Shown one piece after another: positions 54,958 to 63,535 of a stretch of 64,000 bases of DNA (the stretch's first letter is position 1; every line of letters begins with the position of its first letter). The stretch spans positions 62,001-126,000 of the forward strand of contig JAGOBF010000003.1 of the NCBI GenBank assembly GCA_017983515.1. Direction: 5' to 3'. Below the pieces are notes generated by a model. The model was given only the letters and a program-made list of their open reading frames with translations. It was not told where the DNA came from and did not search any database. This stretch comes from Promineifilum sp. (lineage in GTDB: Bacteria; Chloroflexota; Anaerolineae; Promineifilales; Promineifilaceae). Both the position numbers and the translations under genes were made by a program.

Positions 54958-55015
54958 TAAGGAGGTGATGACTTCTCGATCTATGGTACTGCTTGTTCGC
55001 CTGACCAACGGTTGA
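54958..55015 (+). promoter_or_regulatory. Extended Shine-Dalgarno with a 15-codon leader ORF
   Basis: TAAGGAGGTGAT (54958-54969) is complementary to the 3' end of 16S rRNA over 12 bases, far beyond a normal ribosome site. It leads straight into ATG 54968 and a 15-codon ORF (MTSRSMVLLVRLTNG) ending TGA at 55015. The binding-protein gene starts 106 bases later. It may be a leader peptide or a ribosome-holding site. Confidence 0.5.
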
Positions 55016-55120
55016 TCGAATGTCGATCGGCCGACCATCGTCGTGTAGCAGCGATGATAGCCTGATTGTGGAGAAGAGATTCTCATGTGGAAACCTTTAA
55101 ATGCAATGGAGAAGAAGACA

Positions 55121-57319
55121 ATGAAACGTTATGCTTGGCTAGCCCTGTTGCTAATCCTCGCGATGGCCATTGTGGCTTGCGGGGGTACGCCAACGACTGA
55201 AGTACCGACTATAGCATCGGAGGAGCAGGCAGCTCCCACGGAGGCCGTCGCCGAAGAAGAAGCCCCGGTCGAAGAAGCTACCGGCCCCTTCCGGGTGGCC
55301 GTGGTCATGCCCAGCGCCATCAACGACCTGGCCTTCAGCCAGAGTATCTATGACTCGCTGACCTCTATCCAGAACGAAATGGGCGCGGACAACTTTGAGT
55401 TTGCCTATTCCGAAAATATGTTCGTGGTTGACGATGCGTCGGCAGCCATCCGCGACTACGCCACCCAGGGGTACGATCTGGTGTTGGCCCATGGTTCGCA
55501 GTACGGTAGCTCGCTGCAGGAAATCGCCCCCGACTTTCCGGAGACGAGTTTCGCCTGGGGCACGACTGTCGATACGTTCGATATCCCCAACATCTACGCC
55601 TATGAGGCCCGCTCGGAAGAGGGCGGCTACGTCAACGGCGTTTTGGCGGCCAGCTTGTCTGAAAGCGGCATCCTGGGCGTAGTCGGCCCGATTGAAACGG
55701 GCGACGCCAAGCTCTACGTCGACGGTTTCGTGGCCGGCGCGAAAGCGACCAACCCCGACATCAATGTCAACGTTAACTACATCGGCTCCTTCAGCGACGT
55801 CGCTCTGGCGTCCGAGGCGGCCAATACGCAAGTCGGCACGGGCGCGGACGGTCTGACGGGCACGGCCCAGATGGTCGTTGGCGCGATTGGTGTGGCCGAA
55901 GAGAACGGCGTACCGTGGTTCGGCACCCAGTCGAGCCAGACTTCACTGGCTCCCGACATCGTCGTCGCCAATCAGGTGTATAACTGGACGGGTGTCCTGA
56001 AAACGATCATCGAGAACGTGAAGAGCGGCGAGTTGGGCGGCACGTCCTTTGCCCTGACGCTGGAAAACGGCGGCCTGGTGATGGATTACAATCCTGACTT
56101 CGATCTGCCGGCAGAGGCCAAGGCCGCGGCTGACGCCGCCGCCGCCGCCATCAGCGCAGGCACGCTCTCCGTATTCGGCGGCGAAACGGCCGCTCCGGCC
56201 GAAGAGCCGGCGGCCGCTGCTGAGCCGATCACCATCGGCATGATCCTCGTCGGCCCGAAGAACGACCACGGCTGGAGCCAGGCCCATTACGAAGGCGGCG
56301 AATTCGTCGTCGAGAATATCCCCGGCACCGAGCTGATCGTCTTCGAATCGCTCAACCCGGCCGACAAGCCGGAAGCGACGCTGGAAGGCGTGGTCGACGA
56401 CATGGTGGCCGAAGGCGCGACGCTGATCCTGACGACCTCGGATGAGTTCGAGGAAGACACACTGGGCGCGGCCGAAAAGTACCCCGACGTGACCTTCATC
56501 AACGTTTCCGGCGACGACGCCAAAACGGGTGAAGCGCCGCCCAACCTGGGTAATCTCATGGGCCGCATGGAAGACATGAAGGCCATCGCCGGCTGCGCCG
56601 CCGCGCTGGAGACCCAGACCGGCAAAATCGGATACCTTGGCCCGCTGATCAACTTCGAGACCCGCCGCCTGACGGCGTCGGCCTACTTGGGCGCGCGCTA
56701 CTGCTACGAGAACTATCGTGGCATGGCCCCCGAAGACCTCGGCTTTGCCGTCAGCTGGATCGGTTTCTGGTTCAATATCCCTGGCGTCACGCTCGACCCG
56801 ACCGAAGTGGTGACTAACTTCTTCGACACGGGCACAGACGTGGTGCTGAGCGGCATCGACACGACGGAAGCCATCGACATCGCCGGCCAGCGCGCCGGGC
56901 AGGGCGACGCCGTGAATGCTATTCCCTACGACTTTGTAGCTGCGTGCGACATCGCTCCGGAAGTCTGCGTGGGCGTGCCGTTCTTCAGCTGGGGGCCCGT
57001 CTATCTGAAGACGGCGCAGGCTGTTGCCGATGGCTCGTGGGTTCAGTCTTGGGACTGGCTGCCGGCCGATTGGGACAACCTGACGGATGCGTCCATGACC
57101 AACGTCGGCTGGGTCAATGGCCCGGCGCTGACGGAAGAGATGGCCGCGTCGCTTGATGAGTTCATCGCCGGCATGGCCAGTGGTGAGATCAACGTGTGGA
57201 CCGGTCCGATCAATCTTCAGGACGGCACAGCTTACATCGCCGATGGCGCGACCGCGACCGACGATGAAATCTGGTACCTGCCGCAGTTACTCGAGGGCAT
57301 GGAAGGCTCGAGCGAGTAA
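55121..57319 (+). CDS. Lipoprotein with two tandem BMP/PnrA-type nucleoside-binding domains
   Basis: 732 residues. A lipoprotein signal (MKRYAWLALLLILAMAIVAC, Cys20) and an acidic linker lead to a first BMP domain (about 57-355, starting FRVAVVMPSAINDLAFSQ). An Ala/Glu/Pro linker precedes a second BMP domain (about 369-732, starting ITIGMILVGPKNDHGWSQ). Each is a full periplasmic-binding fold; usual BMP proteins have one and are about 350 residues. The best ribosome site, GGAGAAG, fits ATG 55121 rather than 55085. It delivers nucleosides or related ligands to the adjacent permeases. Confidence 0.93.
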   Translation: MKRYAWLALLLILAMAIVACGGTPTTEVPTIASEEQAAPTEAVAEEEAPVEEATGPFRVAVVMPSAINDLAFSQSIYDSLTSIQNEMGADNFEFAYSENMFVVDDASAAIRDYATQGYDLVLAHGSQYGSSLQEIAPDFPETSFAWGTTVDTFDIPNIYAYEARSEEGGYVNGVLAASLSESGILGVVGPIETGDAKLYVDGFVAGAKATNPDINVNVNYIGSFSDVALASEAANTQVGTGADGLTGTAQMVVGAIGVAEENGVPWFGTQSSQTSLAPDIVVANQVYNWTGVLKTIIENVKSGELGGTSFALTLENGGLVMDYNPDFDLPAEAKAAADAAAAAISAGTLSVFGGETAAPAEEPAAAAEPITIGMILVGPKNDHGWSQAHYEGGEFVVENIPGTELIVFESLNPADKPEATLEGVVDDMVAEGATLILTTSDEFEEDTLGAAEKYPDVTFINVSGDDAKTGEAPPNLGNLMGRMEDMKAIAGCAAALETQTGKIGYLGPLINFETRRLTASAYLGARYCYENYRGMAPEDLGFAVSWIGFWFNIPGVTLDPTEVVTNFFDTGTDVVLSGIDTTEAIDIAGQRAGQGDAVNAIPYDFVAACDIAPEVCVGVPFFSWGPVYLKTAQAVADGSWVQSWDWLPADWDNLTDASMTNVGWVNGPALTEEMAASLDEFIAGMASGEINVWTGPINLQDGTAYIADGATATDDEIWYLPQLLEGMEGSSE

Positions 57320-57334
57320 ATTGTAACGAGTGGA

Positions 57335-57396
57335 CAGTGGACAGTAAGCAGTGGGCCGTTTGCTCGACCTGCTGCTTCACTGACCACTGTCCACTG
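57335..57396. repeat. CAGT/ACTG-type inverted repeat
   Basis: CAGTGGACAGT (57335-57345) and ACTGTCCACTG (57386-57396) are exact complements with a 40-base spacer that holds more CAGT/ACTG words. It fills the 94-base gap between the binding-protein and second ATPase genes. Confidence 0.7.
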
Positions 57397-57413
57397 CCCA
57401 CTGGACACTCAAT

Positions 57414-58979
57414 ATGACTACCGAACTCCTCCCCTCCGGCACAGCGCGCATCGACCACATGGAGATGTGCAACATTACCAAGCGATTCCCCGGCGTTTTG
57501 GCGAGTAATCATGTCGATTTTGACGTGCTGTCCGGCGAAGTTCATGCCCTGCTGGGCGAGAACGGCGCGGGTAAAAGCACGTTGATGAAGATCTTGTACG
57601 GTCTCCATCAGCCGGACGAGGGGGAGATCCGTTTGAACGGCGAGAAGGTCGCTATTCATTCCCCGGCCGACGCCATTCACCTGGGCATCGGCATGATCCA
57701 CCAGCACTTTATGCTCGTGCCGACGCTGACCGTGACGGAGAACGTGGCCCTGGGTCTCAAGTCGTCGCGGGGCGTGCGTACTGATCTGGATCGGGTGGCG
57801 ACGCGTATCGACGAACTGGCAACGTTGTATGGTCTGAAGGTTGATCCCGACGCGCTGGTCTGGCAATTGTCCGTGGGGCAGCAGCAGCGGGTGGAGATCC
57901 TCAAAGCACTCTATCGCGGCGCGGCGTTGTTGATTCTCGACGAGCCAACGGCCGTGTTGACGCCCCAGGAAGTTGACGAATTCTTCGTGACTCTGGAACA
58001 GATGAAAAAAGACGGCCATGCTCTTATTTTCATTTCCCACAAGTTGCACGAGGTACTCCAGCTCTGTAACCGGGTGACGGTCTTGCGCGATGGACAGGCC
58101 ATCGGCACCAAGACGACGAAAGGGGCTACCAAGCAACAACTGGCCGAGATGATGGTCGGCCGCCCGATGGGCATGCAGCCGCACAAGACCACCGCAGAAG
58201 TGGGCGAGGTTCGGCTGAGTCTGCACGATGTTCAGGCTCAGAGTGATCGCAACCATTCGGCGCTGCGCGGTGTTTCCTTCGATTTGCGCGGCGGCGAGAT
58301 CGTTGGCCTGGCCGGTGTGTCGGGCAATGGGCAGCGCGAGCTGGCCGAGGTAATCGCCGGGTTGCGCCCGGTGTCCGGCGGGGACATCAATCTCGTTGGA
58401 CGGACGATCCAGAGCAAATCGCCCCGGGCTGTGATGGAGATGGGCTTGTCCTATATCCCGGAGGAACGAATGCGCGACGGCGTCATCAGGGAGTTCACCG
58501 TCTCGGAGAACCTCATCCTGCGCGAATTCGATTTGCGGCCGTTCGCTCGCAAGGGCTTCCTCGATCGAGGGGCCATCCTCCACAACGCGACGGCCCTGGT
58601 CAAGGACTTCAGCGTCAAGACCCCCTCGCTGGAGACGCCGGTCAAGAACCTTTCCGGCGGCAATATCCAGAAGCTGGTGTTGGCGCGTGAACTGTCGCGC
58701 AAGCCGCAAGTCATCGTCGCCGCCCAGCCGACGCGCGGGCTAGACATCGGGGCGACCGAGTACGTCCACATCCGGCTGCGGGAACAACGCGAATTGGGCA
58801 CGGCCACGCTACTCATCTCCGAAGACCTGGACGAGATCCTGGCCCTATCGGACCGGATTCTGGTGATCTTTCAGGGCAAAATCATGGGCGATGTGCCGCG
58901 CGCGGAGGCGACGCCGGAGAAATTGGGCCTGATGATGGCCGGCGAGGAGCAGGCCAACGTAGCCACGAGCGCCGCATAA
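57414..58979 (+). CDS. Nucleoside-type ABC transporter ATPase (second, YufO-like)
   Basis: 521 residues with two nucleotide-binding domains. The N-terminal domain has GENGAGKSTLMKIL, signature LSVGQQQRVEI and ILDEPTAVL. The C-terminal domain has SGNGQRELAEV, LSGGNIQKLV and the degenerate Walker B VAAQPTRGLD typical of the family. It resembles B. subtilis NupO/YufO more closely than the first ATPase. It most likely serves permease pair 2, but could power both. It is the last gene of the cluster. Confidence 0.93.
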   Translation: MTTELLPSGTARIDHMEMCNITKRFPGVLASNHVDFDVLSGEVHALLGENGAGKSTLMKILYGLHQPDEGEIRLNGEKVAIHSPADAIHLGIGMIHQHFMLVPTLTVTENVALGLKSSRGVRTDLDRVATRIDELATLYGLKVDPDALVWQLSVGQQQRVEILKALYRGAALLILDEPTAVLTPQEVDEFFVTLEQMKKDGHALIFISHKLHEVLQLCNRVTVLRDGQAIGTKTTKGATKQQLAEMMVGRPMGMQPHKTTAEVGEVRLSLHDVQAQSDRNHSALRGVSFDLRGGEIVGLAGVSGNGQRELAEVIAGLRPVSGGDINLVGRTIQSKSPRAVMEMGLSYIPEERMRDGVIREFTVSENLILREFDLRPFARKGFLDRGAILHNATALVKDFSVKTPSLETPVKNLSGGNIQKLVLARELSRKPQVIVAAQPTRGLDIGATEYVHIRLREQRELGTATLLISEDLDEILALSDRILVIFQGKIMGDVPRAEATPEKLGLMMAGEEQANVATSAA

Positions 58980-59012
58980 GCGGCCGCTGGACCGGCTCGT
59001 TTATAGAGGGGG

Positions 59013-60110
59013 TCAGGCAGCAAGTTCCCCGTCGGATGACCGCTGCCGGCGATTGAGCAACCAGCCGACGAGCAGGGCCAGGGCGGCGATCAGAATGAAG
59101 CCAGCGACTTGTTTCTCGCGCCCGTCCGCCGCGTCCGGCTCGGTGGCGGCGATCCACTCGAACGTCTCCAGCATGCCGGTTTGAATCGGTCGCGGCCGCC
59201 AGCCCAGTTCGGCGCGTGCCTTGTCGGATCGCCCGGCATAGGTGGCGCCTAGCGTGCGGAAAAGCGCGCCGCTGAAAGCTTCGTGCAACGAGAAAATCGA
59301 TTGCGCTCGGCCGGCCACCGGAGCCAGACCGCGGGCATAGCGCGCCGGAATGCGGGCCACGGGACGAGCTTTGCCGGTCAGCTGGGCCCAAAAATCAACC
59401 ATCTCACTCAGAGGTATGGCCGGGCCGGCCAGGATATAGCTTTGACCGAGGCGTCCCTTCTCGGCGGCCAGGATATGCCCTTCGGCCACGTCGTCGACGT
59501 AAGCATAGGTGATAATGGTTTCCGGCCCCGGCAAGACCGGCAGCAATCCCCGATAGAACAGGCGCATTATTTCGACCAGCCAACTGTTGTCGCCGGGGCC
59601 ATAGACCCCGCCGGGCATGACGATGATGATCGGCGCGCCTTGCAGGATGAGAGATTCGGCCACTTCGTAATGGGCCAGCCATTTAGTGCGATCATACTCC
59701 GACAGGAACGGCGCTCCGGCATAATAGGTCTCGTCGGGCACCTGGCCCTGCGTGTCGCCAAAGACGGCCACGGTGCTGGTATAGACGATGCGCGGCACGC
59801 CCAGCTCATGGGCCAGCTCCAGCGCGTTGCGCGTGCCGCCGACGTTGACGGCTTCGGCCCGGACGATGCCCTCGGGGGTGAAATCATAGACGCCGGCGAT
59901 GTGGAAGACGACGTCGCTGCCGGTCATCCCGCCACGCATGGAATCCCGATCGGTAACGTCGCCGATGACGACGTTGGCTCCCTGGCCGCGCAACAGCCTC
60001 GCGCCCGCTTCCGAGCGAGCCAGGGCACTCACCTGATAGCCGCGCTCGACCAGGCGTCGCACGACGGCCCGGCCGATGAATCCTGTTCCGCCGGTTACAA
60101 ATGCTTTCAT
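59013..60110 (-). CDS. NAD-dependent epimerase/dihydroflavonol-reductase-like protein
   Basis: 365 residues of the extended SDR fold. The cofactor motif is VTGGTGFIG at the N-terminus, and Tyr/Lys lie in EYDRTKWLAHYEV. The C-terminal 30 residues are a membrane helix plus Arg-rich tail (GFILIAALALLVGWLLNRR), which is unusual and anchors it to the membrane. Hopanoid-associated sugar epimerases are similar but usually lack the anchor. GGGAGG precedes the ATG. Confidence 0.88.
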   Translation of the reverse strand: MKAFVTGGTGFIGRAVVRRLVERGYQVSALARSEAGARLLRGQGANVVIGDVTDRDSMRGGMTGSDVVFHIAGVYDFTPEGIVRAEAVNVGGTRNALELAHELGVPRIVYTSTVAVFGDTQGQVPDETYYAGAPFLSEYDRTKWLAHYEVAESLILQGAPIIIVMPGGVYGPGDNSWLVEIMRLFYRGLLPVLPGPETIITYAYVDDVAEGHILAAEKGRLGQSYILAGPAIPLSEMVDFWAQLTGKARPVARIPARYARGLAPVAGRAQSIFSLHEAFSGALFRTLGATYAGRSDKARAELGWRPRPIQTGMLETFEWIAATEPDAADGREKQVAGFILIAALALLVGWLLNRRQRSSDGELAA

Positions 60111-60131
60111 AGGGCCTCCCTCTCTATTCAT

Positions 60132-60438
60132 TATGCTGGATTATATCCGCGAATGCCATGATGGTCAGGACAATGGCCTCCGAGGGAATGTGGCCCCGGT
60201 TCTTGTTTGTGGGCCAGAGAAAACAGGGGCGACGGAGCCGGTTAAGAAACCAGCGTCACCAGGGAAGTAGTTTCTAAAAACTTGCTTGCTTCGTAGAAAT
60301 GGCGAAGTGACATGAGTATTTGGTATAGTATGGTGTACTGTTATCTTGTCTGTAAGGTTCCGAATTTATATTACTCACGGCGACTATGGTGGGTCTGTCA
60401 CGTCTCGAACAACATTAGCCCACCTATCCCTCATCAGC
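60132..60438. other. Intergenic region upstream of the GAF sensor kinase
   Basis: About 300 bases without a convincing gene. The right part is AT-rich (TTGGTATAGTATGGTGTACTG near 60320), which suggests a promoter for the kinase. The left part is GC-rich. A longer kinase frame opens at 60346 but has no ribosome site. Confidence 0.4.
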
Positions 60439-61953
60439 ATGGACGATTCGGTCAGCGACATTATTCAAACTGGGACAGCGTGGGCGGCCCGTATCATCGG
60501 CATCAGCATCATCGTGCTCGTGGGCCTGCAAATAGGGCTTTTCCTGCTCTTGTTCGCTGTTTTGGGAGCACAGGAGGCGGCCGAGCGGCTGGCGGAACTG
60601 GTGCTGGCGGTTTTGTTTACGCTTTTATTGGGGGCCGTGGCCCTTTACGCGATGGGGCAGGTGCGGATGTCCATGGTGCGCGATGCTAGCCTGGCCGTAG
60701 ACCAGGAGCTGCGCGAGTTGAAGTCGGCTAATGATCGGGCGCAGTCCTTGCAGCGAATGGCCTCCACGCTCAGCGCGACCTTGAGCTTTGAGCGGGTCGT
60801 TGAGCAATCGCTGGACGTGTGCAGCCTGGCTTTGGAAGAGATGGGCATCCCGCGTGATTCGCTGGTCGGGGCTGTCTTCCTGTATGAGGAGGGCTTCTTG
60901 CGGCCGATCGCCCGCCGGCGCTTTCCGGGGGGCGACAGTGGTCAAGTCATCGCCGGTAAACAAGGTGTTGTGGGGGCGGCCCTCCGCCAGGCCGAGCCGG
61001 TGGTCACCAATAATCCGCAAGACGACCCCGAGCTGCGGGTGTACGAAGCGTTTCGCGAGTGTTTGACGGCCGCCTGCGTGCCGCTGCGCGCCGGGTTCCA
61101 ACTGTTCGGGGCCATGGTGCTGGGCACCGACACGGCCGTGCACTTCGAGCGCGAGCACATTGACCTTTTCAAGGCAGTCGGCGATCAGGCCGTGATCGCC
61201 TTGCAAAACGCCCAGCTCTATCAGCGACTGGAGGCCGAAAAGCAACGCCTGATCGAGGCGGACGAGGAGGCGCGCAAGGAGTTGGCGCGCGATCTCCACG
61301 ACGGGCCGACCCAGAGCATCGCCGCCATCGCCATGCGCATGGGCTTCGCCCGCACGATGATCGACAACGACCCCGCACGCGCCAAAGAGGAGCTGCTCAA
61401 GGTCGAGGCGCTGGCCAAGCGCACGTCAGCCGAAATTCGGGGGATGCTGTTCACTTTGCGGCCGCTTGTCCTGGAAGCTCAGGGCTTGGGGCCGGCGGTC
61501 GATGCCCTGTTGCGCCGCTACAGTGAGAGTGATGGCATCGAAATGCACCTCATCGGCGCGGAGAGCGGCGCGTTGCTGAGCAAACGGGCTCAGACTGTGG
61601 CCTTTGCCATCATCGAGGAAGCGCTGAACAACGCGCGAAAGTATTCGAAGGCGACGCTCATCGAGGTTCGCCTGTGGCAGACGGACGGATTATTTGCGGC
61701 CGCGGTGCGCGATGACGGCGTCGGCTTCGACACGTATGACATCAATCGCGACTATAGCACGCGCGGCAGCCTGGGCATGGTCAATATGCGCGAGCGCGCC
61801 GAGCGCATCGACGGTTCCTTGCGCGTCGAATCCACTCCCGACTCGGGCACGACGGTGACTCTGGTCGTTCCCCTGGACAAGCACGGCGCGGGTATGGAGA
61901 CGGATGAGGAAGAGGCGGAAGAAGAGCCGCAACCGATCCATGCCGGGCCATAA
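60439..61953 (+). CDS. GAF-domain HisKA_3 sensor histidine kinase
   Basis: 505 residues. Two N-terminal helices (about 17-38 and 50-72), a coiled coil, a GAF domain (about 105-265) and a HisKA_3 dimerisation/phosphoacceptor domain with His287 (RDLHDGPTQS). The HATPase (about 390-490) shows EEALNNARKYSKA and GVGFD. This is the NarX/LiaS/DesK class, whose partners are NarL-type regulators. None lies downstream. The C-terminal tail is strongly acidic and overlaps the next gene. Confidence 0.92.
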   Translation: MDDSVSDIIQTGTAWAARIIGISIIVLVGLQIGLFLLLFAVLGAQEAAERLAELVLAVLFTLLLGAVALYAMGQVRMSMVRDASLAVDQELRELKSANDRAQSLQRMASTLSATLSFERVVEQSLDVCSLALEEMGIPRDSLVGAVFLYEEGFLRPIARRRFPGGDSGQVIAGKQGVVGAALRQAEPVVTNNPQDDPELRVYEAFRECLTAACVPLRAGFQLFGAMVLGTDTAVHFEREHIDLFKAVGDQAVIALQNAQLYQRLEAEKQRLIEADEEARKELARDLHDGPTQSIAAIAMRMGFARTMIDNDPARAKEELLKVEALAKRTSAEIRGMLFTLRPLVLEAQGLGPAVDALLRRYSESDGIEMHLIGAESGALLSKRAQTVAFAIIEEALNNARKYSKATLIEVRLWQTDGLFAAAVRDDGVGFDTYDINRDYSTRGSLGMVNMRERAERIDGSLRVESTPDSGTTVTLVVPLDKHGAGMETDEEEAEEEPQPIHAGP

Positions 61954-63436
61954 ATTGTTCGCGCCGGTTATCTCCAGCCGGTTTTTTCTGCTCATCATCT
62001 TGTTACCCAGTCTCCTTGGTTATGCCTTGATGGCCGCCTGGTTCCCCCTGCGGCCGAACGTGGCGATGATTCCTCCCGGCGACATCCGCACGTTTGCGAC
62101 GACGCTGCCGGCCGGGTTGGCCTATGCATCTCTGGTGCTGGCTCTTTTTGGGCTGTTGGTGTGGGCCTTTCGTTGGGCGAAAAGCGATGGAATGGGGCCA
62201 AAGCCGTTGCCTTTCATTCTTGCCGGAACGCTGTTGCTGGCCTTGCCCCTGATTTGGGCTTACCCAGTCAACGCGACGGACATCTTCGGCTATGTGATAC
62301 GCGGCCGCATCACCAGCGCCTACGGCGAAAGCCCCTTTTCTTCGCCGGCAGCGGCGTTCGTTGGCGATCCGTTCATGCCGCTGGTCGGGGAGTGGGCCGG
62401 CGACACCACCCCCTACGGGCCGCTGTGGGAGCTGATCGCCGCCGGGCTGACGGCCATATCCGGCGACAACCTGCTCCTGGGCGTCTTGTTGTTCAAAGGG
62501 CTGTCGCTGGCTTGCTTTCTGATCACCACTGTGCTTATCTGGCGTCTCTTGCCGGCCGGCCGCGCGCGCAGCGCCTTCACCCTCCTCTGGGCGTGGAACC
62601 CGGCGCTGCTGCTGACGTTTGTCCTCGACGGACACAACGATGCCTTGATGCTGCTTTGGTTATTGCTGGGAGTGTGGGTGGCGGGGCGCGGCCGGCTGCT
62701 GTTCGGCTTTCTGGTGATGACGCTGGCCGTGCTGACCAAGCCGGTGGCTGCCCTGGCGCTGCCGTTTTTCTTTCTGGGGTTCATGCGTGGGATACCCGCG
62801 GGCCGGCGCAGGTGGCAGTTTGGCCTGGCCGCGTTGGGCGGGGCGATTTTGCTGGCCTGGCTAGCTTTTTGGCCGTGGGCCGGAACAGCCAACGGGCCTT
62901 TGGGAACGGCGACTGAACTGGCGGCGCGACTGGCCCGCGAGGCTAACGGTGGGGCTGGTTACTCGCCCTCTGTATGGATCTATGTAGTGCTCGGGCGGCG
63001 GGTCACTATCGAGATAATCGGCCTCGTCTTGCGGGTACTCTTCGTGGCGCTTGGCCTGGGACTGGCCTGGTTGGGCGCGCGCGGCCGGGCAGCCTTTCGT
63101 GGTGTGGCCGATGTCTTCTACGGGTACGTGGTGACGGCGCTGAATTTCCGCATCTGGTATGCCGTGTGGCCCTTCGCCTGGCTCATCCTGGACGCCGGGC
63201 AACAGGCCGAGCACACGAATTCGATCCCGGCCGTCAATTATCGCATGGGCGTGGGCTTTTGGTTTTTGCTGACCACCCAACTGTCAGTGGTCGTGTACGG
63301 CCACCTGCGGGTTTACCTCCTGGGCGGCGACCAGGGCCTGGCACATTTGATCGGCGTGCCCCTCGTATTCGGCTTGCCCTGGGTTCTGGCGGCCCTGCCC
63401 TGGCTCAGCCTCTCACGACCCGTTCACGTCGCTTAA
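61904..63436 (+). CDS. GT-C-like polytopic membrane glycosyltransferase
   Basis: 510 residues, about twelve helices. The first loop after two helices contains NATDIFGYVIRGRITSAYGESPF, resembling the acidic-residue motif of GT-C mannosyl/arabinosyltransferases such as MptB or GT87, which use polyprenyl-phosphate sugars. DGHNDALMLLW is a second conserved-looking segment. Start is uncertain: 61904 overlaps the kinase by 50 bases, 61940 by 14. It probably elongates a cell-envelope glycan. Confidence 0.75.
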   Translation: MRKRRKKSRNRSMPGHKLFAPVISSRFFLLIILLPSLLGYALMAAWFPLRPNVAMIPPGDIRTFATTLPAGLAYASLVLALFGLLVWAFRWAKSDGMGPKPLPFILAGTLLLALPLIWAYPVNATDIFGYVIRGRITSAYGESPFSSPAAAFVGDPFMPLVGEWAGDTTPYGPLWELIAAGLTAISGDNLLLGVLLFKGLSLACFLITTVLIWRLLPAGRARSAFTLLWAWNPALLLTFVLDGHNDALMLLWLLLGVWVAGRGRLLFGFLVMTLAVLTKPVAALALPFFFLGFMRGIPAGRRRWQFGLAALGGAILLAWLAFWPWAGTANGPLGTATELAARLAREANGGAGYSPSVWIYVVLGRRVTIEIIGLVLRVLFVALGLGLAWLGARGRAAFRGVADVFYGYVVTALNFRIWYAVWPFAWLILDAGQQAEHTNSIPAVNYRMGVGFWFLLTTQLSVVVYGHLRVYLLGGDQGLAHLIGVPLVFGLPWVLAALPWLSLSRPVHVA

Positions 63437-63535
63437 CGGAACTTTCATAGCGATGGGCAGCCGTTTCTGCTATCCTTCCCTATTAGCGATGTCCGGTCGG
63501 CGGCTGTAACGTTGCGCCGGACCGATGACTGGAAC

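Noticed and set aside
57210..58709. 499-residue minus-strand frame
   Set aside because: Antisense to the second ATPase. It has no ribosome site or recognisable domain.
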